NCBI GenBank assembly: GCA_032358255.1
Contig: JAULBX010025320.1
Coordinates: forward strand, 1 to 63,464
Direction of reading: 5' to 3'
Length of the DNA stretch: 63,464 nucleotides
Origin: Heterotrichella gracilis
Taxonomy: Eukaryota > Sar > Xanthophyceae > Tribonematales > Xanthonemataceae
Both the position numbers and the translations under genes were made by a program. Positions 1-11,582 of the stretch are shown here, in pieces; the first letter of the stretch is position 1; every line of letters starts with the position of its first letter. Below the pieces are notes generated by a model, which saw nothing but the letters and a program-made list of their open reading frames with translations, did no database searches and was not told where the DNA came from.

Positions 1-35
1 TCCTTCCTACCCATCCCACCCCACCCCCCACCCAG

Positions 36-3000
36 CCCGCGGAGCCCCCCCTCCGCCCCTTTGACGACCAGGCAACGGCATCCGCCCTCCTCGCACGGGA
101 CATCCACCTTGCGTTGCTGCGGGTGGTGGAGGGTGTTGCGGTGACTGAGCGCCACGCAAGGCAGGCGCGGGCGCAGGCCGCGGCCCAGGGGATTGTGGGG
201 GATGGGGTGTTTGTGCACTGGGAGGAGAAGGTGGCGGCGGTGGTCGGGGCCGCGGGAGAGGCGCTGGTCGACCCGCTGGCGGTGGTGAGTGCTTGGAATG
301 GGGGGTGGTGACGGTTGCTAGGGGTGGCTTTGAATGTTGATTTAAAAGCACCAGAAGGAATCTCATTTGCAATTCCGGTGATTTTGGTACGTTCAGGTTT
401 TGGTGTTTGTCGTCTTACTGGTCTAGTGTGTAGATATTGCTGTTATCTTTCCCTCGATATTCATGAAAATTACAATTATCATGACGCCCAACCCATGTGC
501 TCACCACCATGCCACCCCCTCCTTGCCGCAGTCTGCCGCCCACAAGCTGCGCTGGTGTGAATACCTTGACCTCACTCCCGAGGAGCGCCTGGCGCTTGTG
601 AAGGCCCTTGCTGAGCTGGCGCTTGGGTCTGAGGACCTGCGGGAGCATGTGACGGGGCGGGTGGAGGGCATGGCGGGGGTGGTCAGCCGGAGGGTGAGTG
701 GCTGGATGGTGGGATGACAGTTGCAGCGGAGGTGGAGGTGGATGGGGTGGTGTACAACAAACAGTGGCGCAGTGGTTGTACACCAAGTACTGCCTGCCCT
801 TGGTACTACAAGTCAATTGACAAGATTTAGTATGAAACAATCACATATAAATGATTTGTCACATGCATGGACCGCATCATATGCATCACTCGACGGCACT
901 TATCCCCTCCCCCACCTACATCCCCTCACCCACCCCCCACCGCCGCAGCGCGACGGCCGGAGGCCCGACTCTGCCCCCCACAACGAGGACCCCAACACCC
1001 CCTCAGAAGCCGGCCCACCCACCCCCGGTACCCTCGAGGAGTGGGCCGATTGGATGGGCCAGTGCCGCCTGGGACTGCGGCGGCCCCTGGGGCATGATTA
1101 CCTCAAGCGCCGCTACTGGGTGTTTGCGCCGCGGGCTGCTGCCTGGCGGGTGTATGTAGAGCAGCATAATACATTGCAGTGGGGGTGGTATGAAGGTGGG
1201 TGGAAGGGTTGGATGGTGTGATTTGGTGGGCTGGGAGAATTGGGGTGTTTGTGTGTGGTGTGGCTGAACCACTACAACAATTGTTGGGACTATTACTGCC
1301 AGGAAAGGCACCCAAGTAGAGCACTAGTACTTGTCATTGCGGCAGAGCAAATAAGAGAAGTCGCCAACTCTGCAAATGTAGCGGGTGGCAGATTATCCCC
1401 CACCACACCCACCACCACTTGCGACCACCCTCCGCCTGTCACCCACCACCACCCTCCTACCCCCCACCCCAGGCACCACCCTGCTCAAGCTTGTTGAGTG
1501 GCTGCGCGCGGGGGGCATAGAGCGCGAGTCTGCGCTGCTGAGGGCGCTGCAGGGGTGCCCACAGGCCAGGGGACCGGTACCCTACGCGGTTCTACAAGAG
1601 CAGCAAAGACAGGCGCAGGCTGCGGGTGCGTGGATTTGTATTGTTTTAGATAGTGATTCACAATTCGACCGACTTGAAGAAATTGGGTCCGAATTATTCG
1701 GAATTTATAGATTTTATAAAAATCGGTAAAGTCGGAATTGTATATTTATACCCCCGAAATTGACTTTATATTATATTCCCCTTGTGCAAAATTTGACATT
1801 CATGTGGTGAAAAGCCCTAATATTATCCCCCCTTAACCTTAATGTTCTGATCCCTTTGAGATTAGCAGCCATTTGAACAAGCATTCTCAGATTCCTAGCT
1901 TTATAGATTCACAAATTGTTTGCAAGATGCAAAATGGTCACTGCATGCACCCTTAAGGTGCACAATGCATATTCCAAAGCTAACCGACTTTCACCGACTA
2001 ATTCCACGTCAAATTTTCAAACAGCGACTTATTCCGACTTCGACTTACGAATTCCGACTTCCGACTTCCGAATTATGAATCACTAGTTTTAGATGCACCA
2101 GCAACACTTACATCAGCATGCAGCACCGCAGTGACTCCAATTCTGCCGCTGTTGGTATCCTACTGAGCATCATGTGCCAACCCCACAACCCTGAACCCTA
2201 GCAAGCCTCCTGAACCTAGTCAGCCCTGTGCACACCCTACCACTGCTAGTAGCCAGCCCTGTGCACCACTGGGCCAGCCCTCTGCATCATCTCACCCCCT
2301 CGCTCCACGCACCCCCCCCCCAACCCCCCCTCCCCTCCCTCCAGGCAACCCCCACCCCCCATCCCTCCTGGGCCCCACCCTCACCTCACCCGAGGAGCTG
2401 GCCATCAGGCGGGCCGATGGCTACAGGGGGAACCTGGTACCCATGCTCAGAGGGGAGGGGAACCTGCCGCGCGTGGGGGTCACCAGCCTGCTAGAGAGCA
2501 GGATGATTGCGTGCGTGGACGCCATGCTGGGCTACATACCCTTTTGGTCCAAGGTGGGTGGGATTGGGGTGGAATTAGCAAATGAAAAAGGTTAAATGGG
2601 GGGTGGTGCGAAAGTATTTTTTCTTTATTTGAAAGGTGGGGACGGGTCACTCCCCTTGCCGTGCGCCTTAGTTGCTCAAGGTCTTACTGAATGCCAAAGG
2701 GCCTTCAACCACCAATTCGTCGCCAATGACACTACCACATGCGCATGCAAGCAACCACAAAGAACACCGGTGCCTCCCCCTAAACCGTAAACCCTAACCG
2801 TAAACCCTCCTGCAGGGTCTGCCCTGGCTGCAGCGCCACGCGTCCCTCATAGACAGCGTGGCCGAGGCGCGCGGCCCCATCCTCATGGCGCGCGCGATAT
2901 GCGAGGTGGAGCGAGCGCTGGCGGAGGCTGGCGCCACCGATGGGGAGTGGGGTGCTGTGTGGCAGGGGCTGTGGCGGCGCTACATGGCGCACCCCACTGA

Positions 3001-6000
3001 CATGCGCCTGGTTGTGCTTAACCTGTGCGCGCTGCAGGTGGGGGGCGGGGTGGTGGGGTGGTTTATTTGCGAGGCTGGTTCTGCGTATTTGGGTTTTCGC
3101 AACGGTGGCGCACAACTTGTAATTAAGGTTTTAATGCTGGTTGTGAACAGCATGGTAGTTATAACTGCCAACTGGCAACTGCCAACTGTTTGGTTGGCAG
3201 TTGCTTCTATGCCCTAGACTGGATGCTACGCCCTGTGGATGCGCCTGCCGCTCAACCCTTCCTTGCTGAGTACGCTCATGCACTTTGACCTCATATGATA
3301 TCCCCAAACCTTGAACCCTATACTGGACTCTGAAACAATCCCCCCTTCCCCTGCAGATGCACCTTGTGCCCAACCCCTCGGTGCTCTCCCGCGTGTCCTT
3401 CCTCAAGCTGGCCAAGCAGATGCAGGTCACCCTGTTTGTGCCAACAATAGGGGAGCAGGTGGGGCCATAAACCCTAACAACCCTATGCCCAAACCCTAGA
3501 AATTCTAGAAAGCCCTTGACCTTGAGATTTGGATCTTAAGCTGGGCCAGGGTTTGCAGGTCACGCTGTTTGTGCCCACAGTAGGGGAGCAGGTGGGGGCA
3601 CAAACCCTGAAAACCCTAAGTTCTGAACCCTGAACAGCTGTGCTGCGCGCTGGCCTGCTCCGCCTTATGAGTATGCAGTATCAAAACCCTCACTAAAACC
3701 CTAACCGGAAGCAAGTTCGCTCCCCTGCTGCACTGGCCTGCTCCGCCACAACATCATCAACACCCTAACCGTAACCCTAACAGAACCCTAACCAAAACCC
3801 TACTCGCCCCCTCCAGGTTGTGGTGCTGCGAACCGGGCTGCTGCGCCACATAGACAGGTGCATGGTGCTCATGGGGATTGACGCACCACCGGCCGAGGCC
3901 ACCGAACCACCTGCGGCCGACGCGGAGCCAGAGGCCGTGCTTGCGACTGCAGCTACTGCGCAGCTGCGGCAGCAGTGGACCGAGCTGCGGCAGCGGGTGT
4001 GCTCTCTGCGGCCTGTGGAGCGGTTCAGGGTAGGTTGAAGCCTAGGCACTGGCACACTGTGGGGGGCGCTGGGTGGGGTTGTAGGGTAACTTCTCTCACA
4101 AAGCGATTTTTTTGGCCCCCGTCCACATTGATGACTCAAGAGGCCTAGATCACATACTTTGGGGGGCTGGGTGGGAGGGGCCAGAGTGTGGCTTTTGAGG
4201 AGGTCTCTTTTGAGGCATCCTGTGCAGCGGTTCAGGGTGGGTGACGGGGTGGGAGGGAAGGGTTTAAGGTAAAGGTTTAAGGAAGATGGTAAACGGATAT
4301 TGTGGTTGGGGCTTGGGATGCTTGCTGCTATGCCTCCACTGTGTCGACCCCGTTCCCAAGAAAAACCCACGTGTTTTACGCATCCTTGATTAGTGATTTG
4401 GCTTAAATTACCCTTGTGAAACCGTAACCACCCTGCCCGTGGCCCGGCAGGTGGGCAGCATCGGGTACCAGCGCCAGCTGTCGCCCACCCCCGGCGGCGA
4501 CCTCCCCGTGTGCTGGATGCTGCTGCGCCCCTCGCGCCTGGGTCCCCCCCACCAGCAGCCCCATGCGGAGGTGGCTGTGCCCATACCCATGGACCCCCAC
4601 CTCCCTGACTACATTGTGCGGGTGGATGCGTTTGACCGGGGCATGCGCAAGCGGTGGGCGGTGGAGGAGCGGTTCCGCATGTTCTTTGCGGCCAGGACCT
4701 CCACAAAGACGGGAGGTGCGCATTATCTATGATGAGTGTCAATATATTATTATCTTTGTTTATTTACACGGTATGCAGTTTTACATGGTAAGCAGGTTGC
4801 GGCAGGACCTCCATCAAGAAGGGAGGTGCGCTAAATCGTATGTTTGCCAGTTCGTGTTCACACTCCATGTGTTTTGTGGGTTTGCTGTGCAATGGTATGT
4901 AGTACCTTGTCACAATCATTCCGAGGGTCTCCACAGCACTGACCCCACACTTAGTCACACCCCAACCCATACCACCCGCATCCCTACCCACCCACCCACC
5001 TTGTGACGCACGCACCTTGCTCACCCCCCTCCCCCCTCCGCCCCTCCCCAGGGGGTGTATACTACAAGGGCACCGTCACGGAGCTCGTCCAGACGCCGCC
5101 CCCCGACTCCGCCCCTGTGCTTGACAAGGAGCGGTACGACCCCTGGGAGAGCGTGGTGGTGGAGTGGGATGTGATGAACCGAACGGAGACGCAGGTGGGT
5201 GTGGGTGTGGCGTGGTGTGGTGCTGTGTGGGTGCGTGTGGATGTGTGGGGGTGGGTGGGTGGGTGGGGCCCAATGTCATGCGCTCCAACAGTACAGCTCA
5301 GCGGGGGGGTGTTGGTTTAGGGTTTAGGGTTAGCAATTGCCCTTGGTCCCAATTTACGTGCTCAAAATCAAAATGCGTTTTCGTGAAGTGGACTGACACA
5401 GGACCCCCAAACCTGCTGTCAGATGTGGACCCCGAGGACGAGGACAAACACACCAAAACCCTCTCCCGATGCCCTAAACCCTCTCCTCTCCAGGTCCTTG
5501 AGCGCATCTCCCCCTGGGAGCTGGAGGTGGACCCAGAGGATGTTGAGCGCAGGGCGGAGGAGGCGCGCAGGCAAGCCGAGGCGCTGGCTAGGGCTGCACG
5601 GGCGGAGGCGCTCAGGAAGAGGTGGGTGTGGCGTAGTGGGGGTAATGTGAGAATTTCTGGGTGGGTGTGCATGTTTTCCAATCCCCCAATGCACTAGCCC
5701 CATCCACGCCAGCCCTTCTGCATTGATTCATCCAACCTCGGCAAAAGTGATTGTTGTGGCACGATATCGGCATATCAAATCTTAGACTCTCTCACCTAAA
5801 AACCACGGTACCCTGACCTGTTCCCCTGGAAACCCTAATATAAAACCTTGCTAAGCGCAGGGCGTTGGAGGAGGGCGGCCCCGAGGGCAGCACCCACACA
5901 GGCAACGACAGCGCACCACCCGCACCCACCACTTCCCACCCGCCACCCCCCACCGCCGCACCCACCACCACCGCACCACCGCCACCAAGCGCAGCCGCAC

Positions 6001-9000
6001 CACCAGCCCAACCCCCCACCAGCCACCCTTTTTTGGGTAGGCCCCCCTCCGCCAGCCACCACCCCCAGCATCCCCTCCCCGAGGACCCCACAGTGGTGAC
6101 CTCCCCTTTGGGCCCCGCAAGGGAGGGCCAGGGGGGGGCGCACGTGGGGGGGGGAGTGGAGGCTGAGGTGGTGGCAGCGGTGGGGGGCGCCGCCACGGGG
6201 CAGGGGTCTGGACAGGGACAGCAGCGGCCACACATGAACCGCGCAATCAGCAAGGTGAGTTAGGGTTTGGGTTTTTTAGGTAAGGGTTTAGGGTTTAGGG
6301 CACAGATGATCAGCAAGGTGAGCAATTAGTAGCAAACTTCACTGAGCGTAAACCGACGATCACAGCGTGTGGTTTTATTGAATCCACAAGTGAATCAGGT
6401 ACAGCGTATCAGGTGTGTAAATGCAGTGCCATGACACACCCTTTCTACAATGGTTTCAAAGTTCAATTGAAATCAATGTAGTTAAACACCCTTTTCTCCT
6501 CGCCGCCCAGGACATGCTGGCCCAGTTCCGCCAGCTGACCTGCGACCAGTTCCTGACCCTGCTATCCAACATCCTACATAATAAAATAGGGGTTTCTTGT
6601 GAAGTAGTACGCGCCTCCCCACAAGTGAATAGATACAGTGTTTAAAATGCAAAATCCAGTGCAATGACACATCTTTCCTCCCCCTCGCCCCCCAGGACAT
6701 GCTAGCCCAGCTCCGCCAGCTGACCCGCGACCAGTTCCTCACCCTGCTGTCCAACCACACGCGGCGCGAGCGGGGCCGCTACAAGGTGCCCATCTTCGCC
6801 CACCAGGAGCTCGACCTGTTCAAGGTGTGGTGGGCGGTGCAGGACAGGGGCGGCCACGACGCGGTGTGCGACGCCAAGCAGTGGAAGGTGAGGGTGGTGG
6901 GTGTGGGTAGATTGTGGGTGTGTATGAAGGGGAAAGGGGGGAGGTGGCAGTTACTTTGTGGTGTGGGTACGGCATCTGCCGATTTCCCCCACCAAACTCA
7001 AACCCTAAACCCTTGCCCCACATTCTGAACTATAAACCCTTTGTTTGCTGGACGTGTGCCAGTGGATTAAGGACCTTTACTGCTCCCATCAGCCCAGTAC
7101 CCTAGCCCTTCAACTTCGTCTTTACAAACTAACACTTGCCTGCAGGACGTGTGTCGGTGTCTGGGCGACGTTGACTTCTCTCGCCAGACCTCTGCCTCCT
7201 ACAACATGCGCCAGAACTACGAGCGCTGCCTGTACGATCTGGAGCAGTTTTGCGCATCGGGGCTATACGCGCAGGAGCTGGAGCAGGTACGGAAACCCTC
7301 CAAAACCCTAACCCTTGGAATTGTAAAGCCTTAGACCTTGGAACCCTAGGCGCTGAACCCTGGCCCTGGGAATGGTAAACCATAGACCTTAGAACCCTGT
7401 ACAGCCTGCATATGAGCTGGTTCTCCGCATTGGAATCTCCACTTGGAGCCAATTGCCCGTCAGGGCTGTGCGGAACCCTAGAAAACCCTAGGCCTGGAAC
7501 CCTAGACTTGGAGCAGTATGCGGCCGCTCACTTGGCTGTATGGCTCAAGCACATGTAAGTAACGACCATCGTGGCTTCTGCAGGGCGTGGCGCCTCCCTA
7601 CGACCACCTATGGACCACCCCCCCACCCCCCCGCGGCATCACGCAGGGGGACAGCGGGGCGCAAGGGGGCGTACAGGTGGTGGGGCTGGGGACAAGCCTC
7701 CCAGGCCAAGGGCGCAGGGCAGGTGGGTGCTGAGGGTGTTGGGTGTGTCTGTGGGGGGGTTGCGGCTCTTGTGTTGGGGTATTTGAAGAAAAGAGAGAAG
7801 AGTAACATCAGCGGGTTCGAAGTGTGATTGGTACTTGTTTTGGAAGGGGGGTGGGGGTCTCATCGCTGAAAATGGTGTATTGATTTGCGTTATGTGGTGA
7901 TTGGGAGGCTGTGGGTGTGACAGGGCGCGGCATGTATAAGGTGATGCATGTGATGGGTGATGGTGGTGGTTGGTAGTGCTGACAAGGGGTGGTGTTCATT
8001 TCAGGTGACGGGGAGGCAGCAGCCGCCAGAGCGCCAGCCCAGCAATTAGGTGAGGCGCTCTTGTGACTAGGGTATATGGGAATGGTGTACTGTACTTTGC
8101 TGTGAGGGCCGGAAATGCCGTTTGTTTGTTTCTTTGTTTGTACTGTGCTGTGTTGAATTGCAATGCACTGTATTGGCGAAGGTGGCAACCAAACCACACC
8201 TGGAACACGCCACCGCACCTGTTGCACCCGCCACCCTTGCTAGAGAACCACTGCAGTGCACTGGGGTCTCACCCGCCATGCTTCCGTCCACCCGCCACCC
8301 TTGCTGAGGCACACAAAACCCTACACCCTACATCACATCTCTTCAGGGGCTGCATCGAGCGCTGGGAGCCTGCTGCATGCCGCCAGGGGGAGCGCGCTGG
8401 GCGTGAAGGTGCTGAGGTACTGGCCAGACTCTGGGGGCTGGTGGGAGGCAACCATCTCGGACTTCAACGAGGCAAAAGGTGGGCGCGGGGGGCGTGGGAA
8501 TGGGTGCGGGGGAGGCGGGAATGGGTGCGGGGGGAGCGGGGGGTGGGGGCTGTGGTTTGCGCCTAGTGATTGTCAAGGGGTCTGGGGCATGTAGCAGTCG
8601 AGGGTCAACAAGGGGGAGGCCATGCAATGGGCCTTTGATCGCCCTCTGGCTGTATCCAATGACAAGCATGGTTCCCACCCACCAACCCCCCCGCAGTTAC
8701 CGCCTCGCTGGGTGTCGCAATGCTCCCCCTTAACAATAGAAAACCACATGGTAAGCACACTGAGCCTTACCCCCGACACACTCTTCTTTCCTCCCCTTTC
8801 GAACCTCCACCTCCCAGGTGAGCACCGCCTGACCTACGACGAGGGCTATGAACTCATTTTAAAGTATTAGAAAATAATTCTTAAATTTACATCCCCCCAG
8901 TCAAAAGAAGCATCGAGGTGTCCCTCCCTCCCCCTCTTCAACACCCGCCCCCCATTCCCCTTCCTCAATACCGCACCCCCTATCCCCCAGGCGAGCACAG

Positions 9001-10152
9001 CCTGACCTATGATGAGGGCTCCCCCGACACACACTTCTCCTCTACCCCACCTAAACCCTTCTCCCCTGCCCCCCATCTAAACCCTTCCAACCCCCACCCC
9101 CCAGGTGAGCACCGCCTGACCTACGACGAGGGCTCCCCCGACACTGAGAGCTTTGAGTGGGTGGACATGTCGGACCTGGGGGAGAATGAGCTCAAGGCGC
9201 ACCAGGACTACCCACCCTCTACCTACCCGCAGCCACAGCCGGCGCCCGCCGCTGAGCCCCTAAATACTGGGGGAGCCAACCCCATCTCGGCAATCATGCA
9301 GGTGGGGATCCTTGCACTCCCTGGGATTGTGATTCTTCATTTGGGCGTGTTGTGTTTTGTGTGAATGAGCGTGCGCAGTCTGCCCGCCGCCGCTGCTGCC
9401 CTTGCCCCAGCGTGTTGCCTACGCAGCGGGTTGCGTGGTTCATTGCATGCATGCCAACAATGCAGCCAGAGCCACAGCCGGTACCCATTCCTGATCCTTG
9501 TCCTTACCCATACACGCAGGCCCTGCAGGGGGGTTTGTCTGTGGAGTCGCTCCACGCCCTCATAGACGCAGCTGCGGGGGCGGTGGCGGTCCCCGAGGCG
9601 CCCCCCGCCATGGGCAGCCTGACCGCCATGCTGATGGCGGAGGATGATGGGGGGTTGGGTGACGGTGGTGGTGGTGGTGGTGGTGTGATGGGTGTCGCCG
9701 GGTTGCCGATGCAGGTGGCTGCGAATGCGCCCCCGTTGCTCGCACAACTGGCGGGTCTTTTCCCCATGCAGCCATTGGTGGAGCAGCTACCGATGGGCGG
9801 TGCGCCAGGTGGCGCCTTGCCCCAGCTCGTCAACCAGCACCAGCACCAGCAGCCGCCACCCCACCCACCCCAGCCGGTGGGGGGTGCACCGGCGGAGGGG
9901 CAGCACCCCACGTTAGGGGAGGGGGGTGGGGGTGCGCTCAAGGTGCGGATATCACTCGCGTGCAAGGGGAGCGCCGCCAAGGGGAGCGGGGGGGTGGGGG
10001 GTGGGGGGTCTGAGGCCAACGGGAGGGGGGCCACCAGCCCCGCCAGCAAGGGGGGTAGTGGGGTGGGTGGTGGGCAGACGGGGATAAAGCTCAAGTTGAA
10101 GTACAAGGGGGAAGATTTGTTGTCCAATGGGGGTGCCGGCGGGCAGCATTAG
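36..10152 (+). CDS. DDT/WHIM/ARID/Tudor-like chromatin protein (5' partial)
   Basis: Probable subunit of a nuclear chromatin-remodelling complex. Exons: 36-284, 532-693, 949-1195, 1473-1625, 2345-2553, 2816-3037, 3357-3458, 3817-4029, 4451-4715, 5052-5194, 5494-5621, 5861-6254, 6696-6887, 7146-7286, 7584-7722, 8005-8049, 8347-8478, 9105-9301, 9520-10152. All phases close, giving 1,321 residues in the window. Residues 1-83 end a DDT domain (RDIHLALLRVVEG). Residues 84-137 match WHIM1 (YLDLTPEERLALVKALAELA), and about 184-197 match WHIM2 (PLGHDYLKRRYWVF). Residues 830-940 form a clear ARID (LDLFKVWWAVQDRGGHDAV, then SASYNMRQNYERCL). Residues about 1010-1075 are Tudor-like (VKVLRYWPDSGGWW, then HRLTYDEGSPDTESFEWVDM). 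The tail is low-complexity. The 45-bp exon 8005-8049 is the least certain. The family is firm; the domain order is unfamiliar to me. Confidence 0.85.
1651..2085. mobile_element. Non-autonomous hAT-type MITE (435 bp)
   Basis: The ends are inverted repeats: TAGTGATTCACAATTCG on the left against TAGTGATTCATAATTCG read inward from the right, 16 of 17 matching. Identical 8-bp direct repeats, GTTTTAGA at 1643-1650 and 2086-2093, flank it. An 8-bp target duplication with a TAGTG-type terminus is characteristic of the hAT superfamily. The interior is AT-rich and non-coding, with clustered CCGACTT-like subterminal repeats near the right end. It sits in the intron between 1625 and 2345. Confidence 0.88.
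3557..3600 (+). repeat. Ghost copy of exon 3357-3458 3' end
   Basis: About 40 bases repeat the end of the preceding exon plus its donor (3424-3465) with a few substitutions. It lies about 140 bp downstream within the intron. The true exon closes phase with 3817, so this copy is not needed. Confidence 0.7.
4796..4832 (+). repeat. Ghost copy of exon 4451-4715 3' end
   Basis: The stretch coding for GGCCAGGACCTCCACAAAGA at the real exon end (4690-4716) recurs here in altered form, with the following GGTGCGC donor context preserved. The spacing is about 112 bp. Confidence 0.65.
6501..6571 (+). repeat. Ghost copy of the first ARID exon
   Basis: An acceptor and about 60 coding bases repeat the start of exon 6696-6887. 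It translates as DMLAQFRQLTCDQFLTLLSN against DMLAQLRQLTRDQFLTLLSN in the functional copy. It runs into intron sequence with no donor. Upstream intron motifs are duplicated as well, so the unit is about 185 bp. Confidence 0.85.
8814..9040 (+). repeat. Two ghost acceptors of the Tudor-like exon
   Basis: An acceptor plus the sequence coding GEHRLTYDEG occurs at 8818, 8991 (GEHSLTYDEG) and 9105. Only the 9105 copy continues into the full exon with a donor. All three keep a pyrimidine tract and AG in the same phase, so alternative acceptor use is possible, but the first two lead into non-coding sequence. Confidence 0.85.
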
Positions 10153-11205
10153 AGGCGGGGGTTTCAGGGGGGGTGGAATCTTGGGCATTAGTTTCACATT
10201 TGGACATGCGCCTAGGCAAGGCAGCTACACCCTTGGCTAGGGTTTGGCAAGGGCAGCCACACCCTTGGTTCAACCTAGGATAGGGAGCGTGCAAAGATGC
10301 AGAAACCGTACTGCATACATATCCTGCTTGCCGGGGTGTTGAACATTTCAGCTAAAAGTACTGCGCAATCATTGTGGGTGTGGCGCTTGCTGTAGAATGC
10401 AGCCACATCTAGTATTTGTTGGGGACGATGTCTGGTGGAGCGCAGTGGGCCAATCCACTTTGGCTGCAACATGATGTATGGGTCTTCTAAATTAGTGTAA
10501 GTTGTGTTTCACACTCAGTAGAAGAAGAAAGATTCTACCCCCTCTGTCAGGGGGGGGCAGAAAGAAACAAATGCATATGCATACTGACCTTATCATATGG
10601 TACCGTATGATGCGGCATCTGGGATGGTACGTCCAATTGTTTCCTAGCCACACACATGGACAAAGGCTACCATGATCATCATGGATTATTGTAGCATGGC
10701 CCCAGCGGCAAGTGTAATTAACATGTCCATTGTCGACGACTAAATATTCACCACTGTTGAACCCCAAGGCCTCAAAGATTGCCATTTTTGTGGAGGCATT
10801 GGGTTTGGGACTGGAAGGCACTCTTTATTTCTGCGGATGAATCAGCAAAAAGTGAAAGAAAAGAAGTCACAAATATGCGGAAGAAGAAAGAAAGGAAGGA
10901 AACGCCCACAGGAGACAGCCAGGCACAACACACACGCGCGGATAGAAATGGATACTGTCGACGATTTAATGCACTAGGCTTTGCGCAATGGCGCCAGTGC
11001 GATGCTTGAACCCGCAAGAACAACAATAACAATGAAAGCGAAACAACTGTCGTCGAAATCGTCTTAAAAAGTGTTAAAAAAGGAAATAATCTTGATAATG
11101 ATCGTCCTTTTGCGCAAAAAGGTGCTCCAAGAAATGTTTCGATGATTTGGTGCCAATGTTAGCTGGAGAACGCAGTCACTGTACACCCCAACACGCTGGA
11201 TTAAA
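10153..11205. other. Intergenic spacer, convergent genes
   Basis: No gene is recognisable between the stop of the chromatin gene and the ghost exons past the CLC stop. It holds an imperfect short direct repeat around 10210-10275 and one copy of a dispersed repeat at 10884-10935. Reading frames here show no family resemblance. Confidence 0.6.
10884..10935 (-). repeat. Dispersed repeat copy 1
   Basis: A purine-rich GAAA tract followed by the core CGCCCACAGG, then ACAGCCAGGCACAACACACA. A second copy with few differences is at 57561-57609. Read on the minus strand it ends in a TTTC-rich tail, like the 3' end of a non-LTR element or SINE; that assignment is inference. Confidence 0.5.
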
Positions 11206-11578
11206 AGAACAAATACCGAGCTACCCATGCGTGGGGAGCTGCTCCAGCACGTGGCCGCCGCCAGCATGCCCTGTGGCACCCCTGTGCGCGGTGGCAAACA
11301 CTGGCGCCGTGCCCTGGACCCTCACCACCTTGGCCGACAGAGTCAGCATCCCCAGAAACCTAGTGGCCGTGCACCTCAAAAAAATAAGGAAACTTGCTGG
11401 TGTAAGATAAAAGACTGAGCTCCACATGCGTGGGGGGTACCCATGCTCACCGTGGCAAACACTGGCAAACGCCATGCCCTGTACCCTCACCACCATGCAC
11501 ACCAGTGTCTGCATCCCCAGGAACCCAGCGACCGTACACTCCAAGTAAACAAGGAACCTGCTGGTCGGGAAAAAATAC
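11206..11578 (-). repeat. Two ghost copies of the CLC terminal exon
   Basis: Two degenerate copies of the last about 170-200 bp of the CLC coding region follow its stop codon, at about 11420-11578 and 11206-11407. On the minus strand the third copy still reads VRVQGTAPVFATAHRG and ends LEQLPTHG before a stop. The real C-terminus reads VTIQGVIPVFATACTA and ends KQPPSHG. The copies are in a different frame from the gene. Confidence 0.85.
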
Positions 11579-11582
11579 TGAG

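Noticed and set aside
3218..3269. Possible extra exon (YALWMRLPLNPSLL) in the chromatin gene
   Set aside because: Its donor phase does not fit the next exon. Skipping it joins 3037 to 3357 in phase, and it resembles a decayed copy of the 3037 exon end.
6511..6571. Alternative first ARID exon
   Set aside because: It has an acceptor but no donor before sequence degenerates, so it cannot replace exon 6696-6887.
9504..10127. Long minus-strand proline-rich open frame opposite the chromatin gene's last exon
   Set aside because: A GC-rich shadow of a coding exon with no family features; the plus frame closes phase with upstream exons.
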